Positions 1 to 7,294 of a stretch of DNA of 64,000 bases are shown here, piece by piece. The DNA is from Acidobacteriota bacterium (GTDB lineage Bacteria; Aquificota; Aquificia; Aquificales; Aquificaceae). The DNA lies in contig RFFP01000017.1 of assembly GCA_003696155.1 (NCBI GenBank), positions 1 through 64,000 of the forward strand, given 5' to 3'. The notes beneath the pieces are model-generated. The model saw nothing but the letters and a program-made list of their open reading frames with translations, searched no databases and was not told where the DNA came from. Position numbers and translations under genes: made by a program. Within the stretch, counting starts at the first letter, position 1, and every line of letters begins with the position of its first letter.

Positions 1-364
1 CAATGTGCTTAGAAAGGCTCCCGCAGTTATAAAGGTGACAGCGCTAATAGAGCCGTAGGTAGCCGCAATGGCTACTGCGTTGTAAACATCAAACTTTAGC
101 CTGAGTATAAAGAAGGCGTATATAGGCACCGCAACAGCCATAAGTGTGGCAAGGGCTAAAACCTTAAAAACCTCTGGGGTTATCCCACTTTTTGAAAGCT
201 CGTATCCTCCGTGCAAGCCTATGGCTATAAGAAGGTAGAGAGAAAAGCTTTGGCAAGGGCTGTGGGACATCAAGCTCAGACCTCAAAACTGCAGCAAGCA
301 CACCAAGAAGGAAAAACAAAACAGGTGGATTGAGTATATTCTCCAAGAGCACTTCAAGGCTCAT
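1..364 (-). pseudogene. sbtA: SbtA-type sodium-dependent bicarbonate permease, 5' part, frameshifted
   Basis: This is the N-terminal part of a sodium-dependent bicarbonate transport family permease (SbtA/DUF897), an inner-membrane carrier that imports bicarbonate. Reading leftward from ATG at 364, the protein begins with a hydrophobic segment and the motif VPQPLPKLFSL. The frame then runs into an unrelated tail. Adding one base in the AAAA run at 243-246 (plus strand) restores YLLIAIGLHGGYEL, then SKSGITPEVFKV and later AATYGSISAVTFITAG, which continues open to base 1 and is typical of this family. The gene is therefore broken here by a 1-bp deletion, or the assembly has a homopolymer error. 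It has a good Shine-Dalgarno (AAGGAGG, 372-378). The C-terminal part lies outside the window. Family call is firm; whether the frameshift is real is unknown. Confidence 0.85.
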
Positions 365-385
365 GGCTTACCTCCTTGAAAGAAG

Positions 386-539
386 TTCAGAGTGTTTAAA
401 AATTCTCAGAGCATTGACTGACAACACTCTGAGCGACCTCCCACTCTGAAAGAGGTCTCGCCCTACTCACCGCCCTATCCCAATCCCCCAAGACCAATAT
501 AGACCTCAAGGGAGAGAAGTCTCTGTTAAAAGACTTCTC
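386..539 (-). promoter_or_regulatory. Candidate structured RNA leader of sbtA (stems, G-rich loop, attenuator-like hairpin)
   Basis: Directly upstream of the sbtA ribosome binding site the minus strand carries consecutive perfect stems. Stem A pairs GAGAAGTCT (539-531) with AGACTTCTC (522-514). Stem B pairs GAGGTCT (507-501) with AGACCTC (458-452) and encloses four G tracts (489-485, 481-479, 475-473, 463-461). Stem C pairs TTCAGAGTG (450-442) with CACTCTGAA (394-386). Inside it, stem D pairs CTCAGAGTGTTG (433-422) with CAATGCTCTGAG (416-405) and is followed by AATTTTTAAA. Stem D is a continuous 12-bp helix only as minus-strand RNA, because two pairs are G-U wobbles. TCAGAGTG occurs twice, so it can pair alternatively with CACTCTGA. 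The region is also open as the 3' part of the neighbouring reading frame, so RNA function is inference. Confidence 0.5.
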
Positions 540-1176
540 AAGAATAGGAAAAGTGAAGGCTACCTTGAGAACTTGCCAGAGTTTTACGCCCGCATAAGCG
601 AAAGCCCTCAAGTGTTCCTTCCCTCGGTTTACACTCTGCTCTTGCTCTGGCTCACTCCCAAGGCTTGCAAGCCACTTTTGTAAAAGCTCTATGTCCTTGT
701 TTAGTTTGCTTAACTCTTGCTTTATGGCTTTTCTCTTGTAGGTGTTTGTCTCTTGCTTTAGTTTTGCTTTTAGCTCTTGCTTTCTCTCTTCAAGTCTTGT
801 AATGGAGTAAAGCATGTAGTTTTTGTCGCTTAGTAGTTTTAGGTAGTTCTCTGGAATGTCTTCTTTAAAACCTAAAGCTCTTCTTCCTATCACATAAGCG
901 GACGCTGTGTCTTTGTCTATCAGATAGTTTGGACAATACTCCACTGTACTTAAAACTTAGCTCCCTTATGGCTCTATCTACCTCACCTAGTATATTTACC
1001 GCATCCCTTTCCCTGCCAACTTTGACACTAAGGGAGAGGGGAAACCTAAAGATGTCTGGCTCAACTTCTTTTACCTCTTCTAAGACCGCTGATATCTGGA
1101 TAGTTTCTTGAGGTCTTTCCATAGCCTGCAAATTTCCAAAAAGCAGAATTACGAGGAGGAGGATTTTAGCTCTCAT
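396..1176 (-). pseudogene. Exported coiled-coil protein, possibly SIMPL-like, frameshifted
   Basis: Two overlapping frames look like one gene split by a 1-bp indel. The first (1176 leftward) starts with a signal peptide (MRAKILLLVILLFGNLQA) and continues as a beta-rich segment to about residue 79 (ELSFKYSG). The other frame then takes over near 940-950 with EYCPNYLIDKDTASAYVIG and a Lys/Glu-rich coiled coil (about 60 residues), ending at TAA 396-398. One extra G in the GG at the junction would join them into about 260 residues. The N-terminal part resembles SIMPL/DUF541 proteins weakly. The last 70 or so residues look unlike a folded domain and coincide with the stem-rich sbtA leader, so the true end of the protein may lie earlier. 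A TAATAT box sits 6 nt before the start codon. Function unknown. Confidence 0.5.
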
Positions 1177-1250
1177 AATTACATATTAACCCGGTTTACT
1201 GTAAACTGAAAAGGTTAAAAACCTGCCTCTTCTATTAAACTTATCCTTCT

Positions 1251-2441
1251 ATGAGGATACTTCTTTTCTCTGGAAAGGGTGGTGTGGGTAAAACTACCGT
1301 GTCCGCCGCAACGGCCTACAAATTGGCAAATCTAGGCTATAAGGTTGTGGTTGTATCCTTGGACCCTGCCCATAGCCTAGGTGATGCCTTTGACCTTTCA
1401 GAGAAGGAGAAGGTAGAAGCTAGAGGTTTGCCCATAAAGATAAGCGACAAACTCTACCTTCAAGAGATAGACATTCAGGAGGAGATCGACAGATACTGGG
1501 GGGATGTTTACAGGTTTTTGGAGCTACTCTTTAACACCACGGGTCTTGACCAGGTTGTATCTGAGGAGCTTGCCATATTGCCCGGCATGGAAGAGGTCAC
1601 AAGCCTTCTTTATGTGAACAAGTACTATAGAGAGGGTGAGTTTGATGTTTTGGTGCTGGACCTTCCACCCACTGGGGAGTCTTTGAGGTTTGTATCCATG
1701 CCCACGGTGTTAAAGTGGTACATGAGAAAGGTTTTTAACGTGGAGAGGACCATTCTAAAGATAGCAAGGCCCGTAGCAAGGAGGATGACCGACATACCCA
1801 TTCCTGATGAGTCCTACTTTCAGGCTCTTGAAAACTTTTACGAGAAGTTGAAAGGAGTGGACGAGCTTTTGGTCAACCCGGACATAACCTCCGTGAGGCT
1901 CGTGGCCAATCCAGAAAAGATGGTACTAAAGGAGAGTCAAAGGGCCTTTATGTACTTTAACCTTTTTGGTGTTAACGTGGATGCGGTCATAGTGAACAAG
2001 GTTTTGCCTTCCCTTGCGGAGGAGTGCGAACACTTTAGCAAGTGGGTACTAACCCAGAGAAGGTACTTGGAGGAGATGCATGCCCTTTTTTATCCAGCTC
2101 CCGTATTTCATGTGCCCATGTTGGAGGATGAGGTAGTTGGAGAGGAAAGGCTTAGGGTCCTTGCAGACCTAATATACGGAGACTCGGACCCTACAAGGGT
2201 GTTCCATAGGGAAAAACCTTACGAGTTCTTAGAAGAGGCAGAGGGCTACACACTAAAGCTTAAAGCTCCCTTCTTAACTAAGGAAGGTCTATCTGTCATA
2301 AAGAGCGATGGAGAGATATTGGTGCGTTGGAGAAACTTCAAAAGCCATGTTTTGCTCCCGAGAAAGCTGAGAGACTATGAACCCCAGAGGGCAAGGATTG
2401 AGGAAGGCTATCTGAAAATATTCCTAACCAAAAGCCCTTAG
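1251..2441 (+). CDS. ArsA/Get3-family ATPase
   Basis: This is a single-domain P-loop ATPase of the ArsA/TRC40 (Get3) family, 396 residues and cytosolic. The deviant Walker A GKGGVGKTT lies at residues 8-16, DPAHSLGDAFD at 38-48 and the switch segment LDLPPTGESLRF at about 136-147, all characteristic of the family. The CxxC zinc motif used by eukaryotic Get3 for dimerisation is absent. There is no arsB or arsR next to it, so a role in arsenite export is not supported; a general chaperone-like or membrane-protein-handling role is possible but unproven. It is divergent from the frameshifted exported protein (74-bp gap) and its 3' end overlaps the udg gene by 18 bp. Family is firm, function is open. 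Confidence 0.88.
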   Translation: MRILLFSGKGGVGKTTVSAATAYKLANLGYKVVVVSLDPAHSLGDAFDLSEKEKVEARGLPIKISDKLYLQEIDIQEEIDRYWGDVYRFLELLFNTTGLDQVVSEELAILPGMEEVTSLLYVNKYYREGEFDVLVLDLPPTGESLRFVSMPTVLKWYMRKVFNVERTILKIARPVARRMTDIPIPDESYFQALENFYEKLKGVDELLVNPDITSVRLVANPEKMVLKESQRAFMYFNLFGVNVDAVIVNKVLPSLAEECEHFSKWVLTQRRYLEEMHALFYPAPVFHVPMLEDEVVGEERLRVLADLIYGDSDPTRVFHREKPYEFLEEAEGYTLKLKAPFLTKEGLSVIKSDGEILVRWRNFKSHVLLPRKLRDYEPQRARIEEGYLKIFLTKSP

Positions 2442-3071
2442 GAGCTCTACCACCATCCTAAGGTCTTTTGTAAACTCCCCTTCCGAAGAGGGGTTTCTCA
2501 GCACGTAGGCTGGGTGATAGGTCAGTAGCACCTTTACACTCCTGTTGTATGGGTATTCAAAGAGCTGTCCGCGATGCTTGTTTATTGGGAGAGATTTACC
2601 CAAGATGCCCTCAAGGGCGGTGGCACCAAGACAGACTATGAGCTTGGGTCTTATGATTTCCAACTCTTTTTTCAAATAGGGTATGCAGCTTGCCATCTCT
2701 TCCCTTGTGGGCTTTCTGTTGCCCGGTGGCCTTGACTTGACCACGTTGGTTATATATACCTCCTCCCTTCTTAGTCCAACCTCCTCAAGCTTCTGGTTTA
2801 GAAGCCTACCCGCCCTCCCTACAAAGGGCTTACCCTGCTTGTCCTCTTCTTCCCCAGGTGCCTCTCCTACAAAGACCACGGAAGAGTAAGGGTTTCCATC
2901 TCCAAAAACGTAATCACGGGCACCTTCGTAAAAGACGCATCTCCTCTCCCCCCTTAGCTTTTCAAAGAGTTCCTTCAAAGACCTTTGCCTATCCTCCTCT
3001 TCAACTATGTAAAGCTCATCAAAGCCTATCTCCCGAAGAGCTTCTATCGTTGAAACAAGTCTTCTATCCAT
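2424..3071 (-). CDS. Family-4 uracil-DNA glycosylase lacking two Fe-S cysteines
   Basis: This is a uracil-DNA glycosylase of family 4 (UDGa), the thermophile enzyme that removes uracil from DNA in base excision repair. The catalytic/uracil motif [17 protein letters not shown] (residues 69-85), [15 protein letters not shown], and the late motif [11 protein letters not shown] are all present; the length (215) is normal. Family-4 enzymes normally ligate a 4Fe-4S cluster with four cysteines. Here only C45 and C129 sit at the expected places. The partner positions are E42 (start of the usual CxxC) and S113 (in VVKSRPP, usually VVKCRPP). C147 is extra. The cluster is therefore probably absent or altered. 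It is the last gene of the tig-to-udg run, overlapping the preceding small gene by 28 bp. Confidence 0.9.
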   Translation of the reverse strand: MDRRLVSTIEALREIGFDELYIVEEEDRQRSLKELFEKLRGERRCVFYEGARDYVFGDGNPYSSVVFVGEAPGEEEDKQGKPFVGRAGRLLNQKLEEVGLRREEVYITNVVKSRPPGNRKPTREEMASCIPYLKKELEIIRPKLIVCLGATALEGILGKSLPINKHRGQLFEYPYNRSVKVLLTYHPAYVLRNPSSEGEFTKDLRMVVELLRAFG

Positions 3072-3277
3072 GAGCGCTCAAAGCACTTAGAACCTTCCTC
3101 GTAGCTTTTGCTCTTTTCCAGACAGACCCTTATACCCTCAAGCCTCTTGACTGCTAATGTCTTACACAGACTCCACGCATATCTCCAGTACTCCTTATCC
3201 TTTAGAGGGTTGCTTTCGCATCTGGTTTCCTGTGCAAGCAAAGAGCTACTTAAGGCCAGAAGCAGAAGCCAGATCAT
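3044..3277 (-). CDS. Small secreted four-cysteine protein, unknown
   Basis: This 77-residue protein starts at ATG 3277, overlapping the nuoF stop as ATGA. That overlap is why this start is preferred over the longer frame reading back through nuoF. It has a clear signal peptide (MIWLLLLALSSSLLAQ), so the mature part of about 60 residues should be periplasmic. The mature part is charged and contains four cysteines (in TRCES, SLCKT, RVCLE and SKCFE), which could form two disulfides. I do not recognise a family. Its position between nuoF and udg suggests co-transcription, but the function need not be related. Translation evidence is the signal peptide plus tight operon overlaps. Confidence 0.6.
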   Translation of the reverse strand: MIWLLLLALSSSLLAQETRCESNPLKDKEYWRYAWSLCKTLAVKRLEGIRVCLEKSKSYEEGSKCFERSWIEDLFQR

Positions 3278-4545
3278 ACCCTTACAAGCTTCTTGTAACG
3301 TTCCCAATCCTGTGGAAACTTCTCCATGGTCTGTCTTATGAGCCTCCCTGCGACCGCACCAAGACCGCATATGGAAGTGGGCTGGATAAAGCGGTTTACA
3401 AACTCCAGAGCGGTCCAATCCCTTTCTGTTGCCTTACCGTGCAGGACCTTTTCTAGAAGTTCTGCCTGCTCGTGAGAACCCACCCTGCAGGGGGTACACT
3501 GACCACAGCTTTCGTGAGCGTAGAACTCCGCAACCCATAAGCAGGCTTGAACTATGTCGTCCCCCTCGGTAAGAACTATGACCGTGCCCGTGCCACCAAA
3601 GCCAAAGGGCGAGTAATCCATTGGTGTGTCCAGCTCCTCTGCAGAAAAGCAGTCCAAAGCTCCTGAAAAGACAGCCTTTACCTTCTTATTGCCGAGGGTA
3701 CCACCTGCGTACTTGAATATAACCTCCCTGAGTGTTGTGTTCATAGGTAGCTCGTATACGCCAGGTTTTTTGACCTTTCCACTTACCGGAAAGAGCTTAG
3801 GACCAGGGTAATCGCTCGGACCTATGTAGCGGTACTCCTCCCATCCCATACCCACTATGAAGGGTATGTTGCATAGAGTCTCCACGTTGTTGACCACCGT
3901 GGGTTTTCCAAAGAGCCCGTACTGCACTGGAAAGGGCGGCTTTATCCTCGGAAAGCCCCTCTTACCCTCCAGGGACTCTATAAGTGCGCTCTCCTCACCG
4001 CATATGTAAGCTCCTGCACCCCTTGCCACAAATATCTCAAGGTCAAACCCAGAGCCTAAGATGTTTTTGCCCAAAAAGCCCCTCTGCTTTGCCTCCTCTA
4101 TGGCGTCCCTGAGTATGTAATAACCTGCAGGATACTCGCCCCTTATGTATATGAAAGCTTGGTTTGCACCTATGGCATAGGCTGATATTATCATACCCTC
4201 TATAAGCAGATGGGGGTCTCTCTCCATAAGTATCCTATCCTTGAAAGTGCCAGGTTCTGACTCGTCTGCGTTGCATATGAGGTAACGAGGAGCAGGATTT
4301 TGTGTCGCAAACTTCCACTTTCTTCCCGTGGGAAAGCCTGCACCGCCCCTACCCCTGAGCTGGCTTTTGTCCACCCAGTCTATTATCTCCTCGGGAGGCA
4401 TGCTTAAGGCTTTTTCAAGAGCCTTATAGCCGCCGTCTTTCAAATAATCGTCTATGGTGTGGACCTTTGGCCTCTTGGCCCTTTTTAGAAGCATGTTAAG
4501 GCTAGTCTCTGCGTATATGTTAGGTATAACGGGATAGGACCTCAT
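3274..4545 (-). CDS. nuoF: NADH-quinone oxidoreductase subunit F
   Basis: NuoF is the flavin- and Fe-S-carrying subunit of the peripheral arm of respiratory complex I. It oxidises NAD(P)H via FMN. The protein (423 residues from ATG 4545) has the glycine-rich nucleotide-binding segment RGRGGAGFPTGRKW, the FMN segment ICNADESEPGTFKDR, the GAGAYICGEESALI motif, and the C-terminal 4Fe-4S motif ESCGQCTPCRVG with a distal Cys (SICGLG). The start at 4545 is chosen because an AAAGGAG site lies just upstream and the longer frame only reads back through nuoE. It overlaps nuoE by 26 bp. The remaining nuo genes are not in this window, so this pair may serve a dispersed complex I or a soluble NADH-linked complex such as a hydrogenase or dehydrogenase. 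Confidence 0.95.
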   Translation of the reverse strand: MRSYPVIPNIYAETSLNMLLKRAKRPKVHTIDDYLKDGGYKALEKALSMPPEEIIDWVDKSQLRGRGGAGFPTGRKWKFATQNPAPRYLICNADESEPGTFKDRILMERDPHLLIEGMIISAYAIGANQAFIYIRGEYPAGYYILRDAIEEAKQRGFLGKNILGSGFDLEIFVARGAGAYICGEESALIESLEGKRGFPRIKPPFPVQYGLFGKPTVVNNVETLCNIPFIVGMGWEEYRYIGPSDYPGPKLFPVSGKVKKPGVYELPMNTTLREVIFKYAGGTLGNKKVKAVFSGALDCFSAEELDTPMDYSPFGFGGTGTVIVLTEGDDIVQACLWVAEFYAHESCGQCTPCRVGSHEQAELLEKVLHGKATERDWTALEFVNRFIQPTSICGLGAVAGRLIRQTMEKFPQDWERYKKLVRV

Positions 4546-4996
4546 GGAGTTTCTCCTTTGATTCAAACTTATAGGTGTCGTTGTCCACCATAAAGCAAGG
4601 AGCTTCCGAACAGGCACCTATGCACTGCACACCTATGAGCTTAAACCTACCATCCTTAGTGGTTTGACCAAGCTCTAAACCGAGCAGTTCCCTGATGGCG
4701 TCCAAAACCCTGTTAGAGTTCATGAGGTTGCACACCACACTGACGCATACCCTTATTCTGTGCCTTGCAGGCTCTCCCCTATCAAACATGTCATAGAAGG
4801 AGACCACGTTCTCCACATGGTTCAGGGGAAGTCCCAAAACCTCTGCTACTTCTCCAAGGGCGAAAAAGGGTATATGTCCATAATGTTCCTGAACCTCATG
4901 AAGACAGAGGAGTATGGCCTGCTCCTTCCTAGGGAAATACTGAGCGTGTTCCTCCAGTTTATTCAGGAGCTCCTCGGGCAGAAGGGACATCAGCAC
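4520..4996 (-). CDS. nuoE: NADH-quinone oxidoreductase subunit E
   Basis: NuoE is the 24-kDa thioredoxin-fold 2Fe-2S subunit that partners NuoF in the NADH-dehydrogenase module. The cluster ligands are visible as CVSVVC (C-x4-C) and CIGACSEAP (C-x3-C) in the second half of the 158-residue protein; the N-terminal helical part (HYGHIPFFALGEVAEVLGLP, VVSFYDMF) is typical. It follows mqnD with a 7-bp overlap and overlaps nuoF by 26 bp, so the two subunits are translationally coupled. The start could be M1 or M3 of the leading MLM; this makes no functional difference. Confidence 0.95.
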   Translation of the reverse strand: MLMSLLPEELLNKLEEHAQYFPRKEQAILLCLHEVQEHYGHIPFFALGEVAEVLGLPLNHVENVVSFYDMFDRGEPARHRIRVCVSVVCNLMNSNRVLDAIRELLGLELGQTTKDGRFKLIGVQCIGACSEAPCFMVDNDTYKFESKEKLHEVLSRYT

Positions 4997-5829
4997 ACCT
5001 CGTCGCTAAATATGGTCTTTGGCATTGTGGTTTTTATTATACCCCTATCTATACCCATCTTAAGTAGAAGTTTTACCGCCTGCCTACCATCTTCTCCGTA
5101 ATCCAAGGTCCTGCTGTTTACGTACATGCTCACAAACCTCTCCGTTCTCTGAAGATCACCGCTGAGTTCCCTTGCGTACTTCCTTGCAAAGGTCAGAGCC
5201 TCCTCTGCATGCTCTAGGGCATACCTTATGCTCTCCCTCATGAGCCTTTCCATCTTTCTTATAACTTCCATACCCAGATCTCTCCTTATCACATTACAGC
5301 CAAGGGGCAGGGGTAGCCCCGTTTTCTCTTTCCACCACTCCCCAAGGTCCACAAGCTTTATAAAACCCCTGTCCTGGTAGCACAGCTGTCCCTCGTGTAT
5401 GACAAGCCCGGCATCTACCGTGCCCTCCTCAAGGGCATCAAAGACCTTATCAAAGGGCAGTACAAACTCCTCAAAGTCTGGCTCAAAGAGCTTAAGAACC
5501 AGGTATGCGGTGGTGAGCCTCCCAGGCACCCCTACCCTTTTGCCCTTTAGACTCTTTAGCCCTTCCTTAGAGACCACTATAGGACCGTATCCATCTCCCA
5601 CACTTCCACCGCTTGGCAGCACATAATACTTATTCGCTACGTAAGGGTAGGCATGAAAGGAAAGGGCAGAGACTTCATAGGTTCCCTTTAGGGCTTCCTG
5701 GTTTAACGTCTCTATGTCTGCAAGCACGTGCTCCACCTCTAGACCGTTGGTTTGTATCTTACCCTTTGTTAGGGCATAGAACATGAAGGCATCGTCCGAA
5801 TCTGGGCTATGGGCTATCCTTATCCTCAT
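4990..5829 (-). CDS. mqnD: 1,4-dihydroxy-6-naphthoate synthase (futalosine menaquinone pathway)
   Basis: MqnD converts cyclic dehypoxanthine futalosine to 1,4-dihydroxy-6-naphthoate in the alternative (futalosine) menaquinone pathway. The 279-residue protein has the family start AHSPDSDDAFMFYAL, the segment LSFHAYPYVANKYYVLPSGGSVGDGYGP, and VGVPGRLTTAYL, consistent with the periplasmic-binding-protein-like fold of MqnA/MqnD; it has no signal peptide and acts in the cytosol. It overlaps lpxD by 23 bp and nuoE by 7 bp. Placement beside nuoE/nuoF links quinone synthesis with the enzyme that reduces quinone. Other mqn genes are not in the window. Confidence 0.92.
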   Translation of the reverse strand: MRIRIAHSPDSDDAFMFYALTKGKIQTNGLEVEHVLADIETLNQEALKGTYEVSALSFHAYPYVANKYYVLPSGGSVGDGYGPIVVSKEGLKSLKGKRVGVPGRLTTAYLVLKLFEPDFEEFVLPFDKVFDALEEGTVDAGLVIHEGQLCYQDRGFIKLVDLGEWWKEKTGLPLPLGCNVIRRDLGMEVIRKMERLMRESIRYALEHAEEALTFARKYARELSGDLQRTERFVSMYVNSRTLDYGEDGRQAVKLLLKMGIDRGIIKTTMPKTIFSDEVC

Positions 5830-6796
5830 GCTTTTTCTCCTTGAAAAGCTCTGGGATCTTTAAAAGGTATGCGTATATCTTCTTCCACTTGGACCACTCA
5901 ATGGCTGGCAGATTGGCACCGTAAACCTTTCCACCTTGCAGGCTTTTAGAAACCCCCGATTTTGCCGCGACAACAGCCCCATCCCCAATTTCCACATGGT
6001 CCGCCACTCCTACCTGACCACCCAAAATTACATTTTTTCCAGTCCTTACGCTCCCCGAAAGCCCAACCTGGGACACTATTATGTTTTTCTCACCCAGTCT
6101 GCAGTTATGGCCTATCTGTACAAGGTTGTCTATCTTTGTATGCTTCCCGATGACTGTTTGGTCTATCAAAGCTCTGTCTACACAGCTGTTTGCTCCTATC
6201 TCCACGTCATCTTCTATAGTAACCTTGCCAATATGATTTAGCTTAACTATACCCTCTGGACCTATGTAGTATCCAAAGCCATCTGCACCTATGACCGAAC
6301 CGCTGTGTATGCGCACACCCTCCCCAATCTCACAGCGAGGATATACATGAACACCACTAAAAAGGACACTTCCCTTTCCTATCCTTACCCCCTCTCCTAT
6401 GTAGCAAAAGGGATACACCTTCACACCATCCTCAAGAACCGCCCCTTTGCCTATGTAGGTAAAGGGACCTATGTAAACCTCCCTACCTATGTATACGCCT
6501 TCTTCGATGTAGGCCCTGTCCGATACGCCCACAGGATGACTCTCAGGATAGAACTTTCTATGAAAAACAGCCATTGAAAGCCTTAGGTCTTTTACCACTA
6601 TGTAATTTTCAACATCCACTGGCTCAGTAACTACGAAAGCCACAGGCATGGAGCTTAACCTTTCCGCGTTAGCTTTATCGCAGAAAATTACCGTACCATC
6701 CTTAGGATTCTCCGGAGAGGACACACCCTTTACTTCAAACTCTGGATTGCCGTGGAGCTCTCCACCCAAGAAGCTTGCCAGCTCTGAGAGCTTCAT
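5807..6796 (-). CDS. lpxD: UDP-3-O-acylglucosamine N-acyltransferase
   Basis: LpxD adds the second acyl chain (N-linked) to UDP-3-O-acylglucosamine in lipid A synthesis. The 329-residue protein has the N-terminal uridine-binding domain (about 1-100) followed by a left-handed beta helix of hexapeptide repeats (about 105-290: YIGREVYIGPFTYIGKG and onward). The catalytic His lies in the conserved NLVQIGHNCRLG segment. A short basic helical tail follows. It overlaps skp by 4 bp and mqnD by 23 bp. Its presence shows an LPS-containing outer membrane, and skp-lpxD adjacency is common in diderms. Confidence 0.95.
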   Translation of the reverse strand: MKLSELASFLGGELHGNPEFEVKGVSSPENPKDGTVIFCDKANAERLSSMPVAFVVTEPVDVENYIVVKDLRLSMAVFHRKFYPESHPVGVSDRAYIEEGVYIGREVYIGPFTYIGKGAVLEDGVKVYPFCYIGEGVRIGKGSVLFSGVHVYPRCEIGEGVRIHSGSVIGADGFGYYIGPEGIVKLNHIGKVTIEDDVEIGANSCVDRALIDQTVIGKHTKIDNLVQIGHNCRLGEKNIIVSQVGLSGSVRTGKNVILGGQVGVADHVEIGDGAVVAAKSGVSKSLQGGKVYGANLPAIEWSKWKKIYAYLLKIPELFKEKKHEDKDSP

Positions 6797-7281
6797 TTTT
6801 GCTGGTCCAGTCTTTGAATAACCTCCGCGGTTATATCCATATCTGCGGTCTTATATACGAAAGCTGAACAGTCAAGTATTCCCGTAAAACCCTGCTTTTT
6901 TGCCAACTCTTCAGATATGCTTCTTACCTTTGCCAGGAGCTCTTCCTCTATCTTTGCCCTTAACTCTGATAGCTCCTTCTGAGCTTTCTGCTGTAGTTCC
7001 ATGCCCTCCGCCTCTATCTTCTGATACTCCTTTATTTTTTCTTCTCTGACCTTTTGACTAATAGCCTTGCTCTCTATCTGTTTTTTTAGCTCCTCAAGCT
7101 TTTTGTTCTTTTCATCCAGTTGTTTTTGATACTGCTCCACACTAGACCTGAGTTTAGCCTCCTTTTCCTTTACCAACTTGGACTCTTGAAGTATGCGCCC
7201 TGGGTCGACGCATACAAATTTTTGCTGGGCATGAACAAGACCTACGGTGCAGAGGACAACAAGCATAAACCTTTTTATCAT
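6793..7281 (-). CDS. skp: Skp/OmpH-family periplasmic chaperone
   Basis: Skp is a trimeric periplasmic chaperone that carries unfolded outer-membrane proteins. The 162-residue product has a signal peptide (about residues 1-18, ending VGLVHA), the short beta segment FVCVDPGRIL and then a long Lys/Glu/Gln-rich coiled coil from about residue 30 to 120, as in the tentacles of Skp. It ends with the beta segment ITAEVIQRL. The RBS (GGAGGTA just upstream) is strong. It overlaps lpxD by 4 bp and follows clpX after 13 bp. Confidence 0.85.
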   Translation of the reverse strand: MIKRFMLVVLCTVGLVHAQQKFVCVDPGRILQESKLVKEKEAKLRSSVEQYQKQLDEKNKKLEELKKQIESKAISQKVREEKIKEYQKIEAEGMELQQKAQKELSELRAKIEEELLAKVRSISEELAKKQGFTGILDCSAFVYKTADMDITAEVIQRLDQQK

Positions 7282-7294
7282 ATCTACCTCCTTT

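Noticed and set aside
4546-4617. A 24-residue N-terminal extension of NuoF.
   Set aside because: It only overlaps the nuoE coding end; a good ribosome binding site lies directly before ATG 4545.
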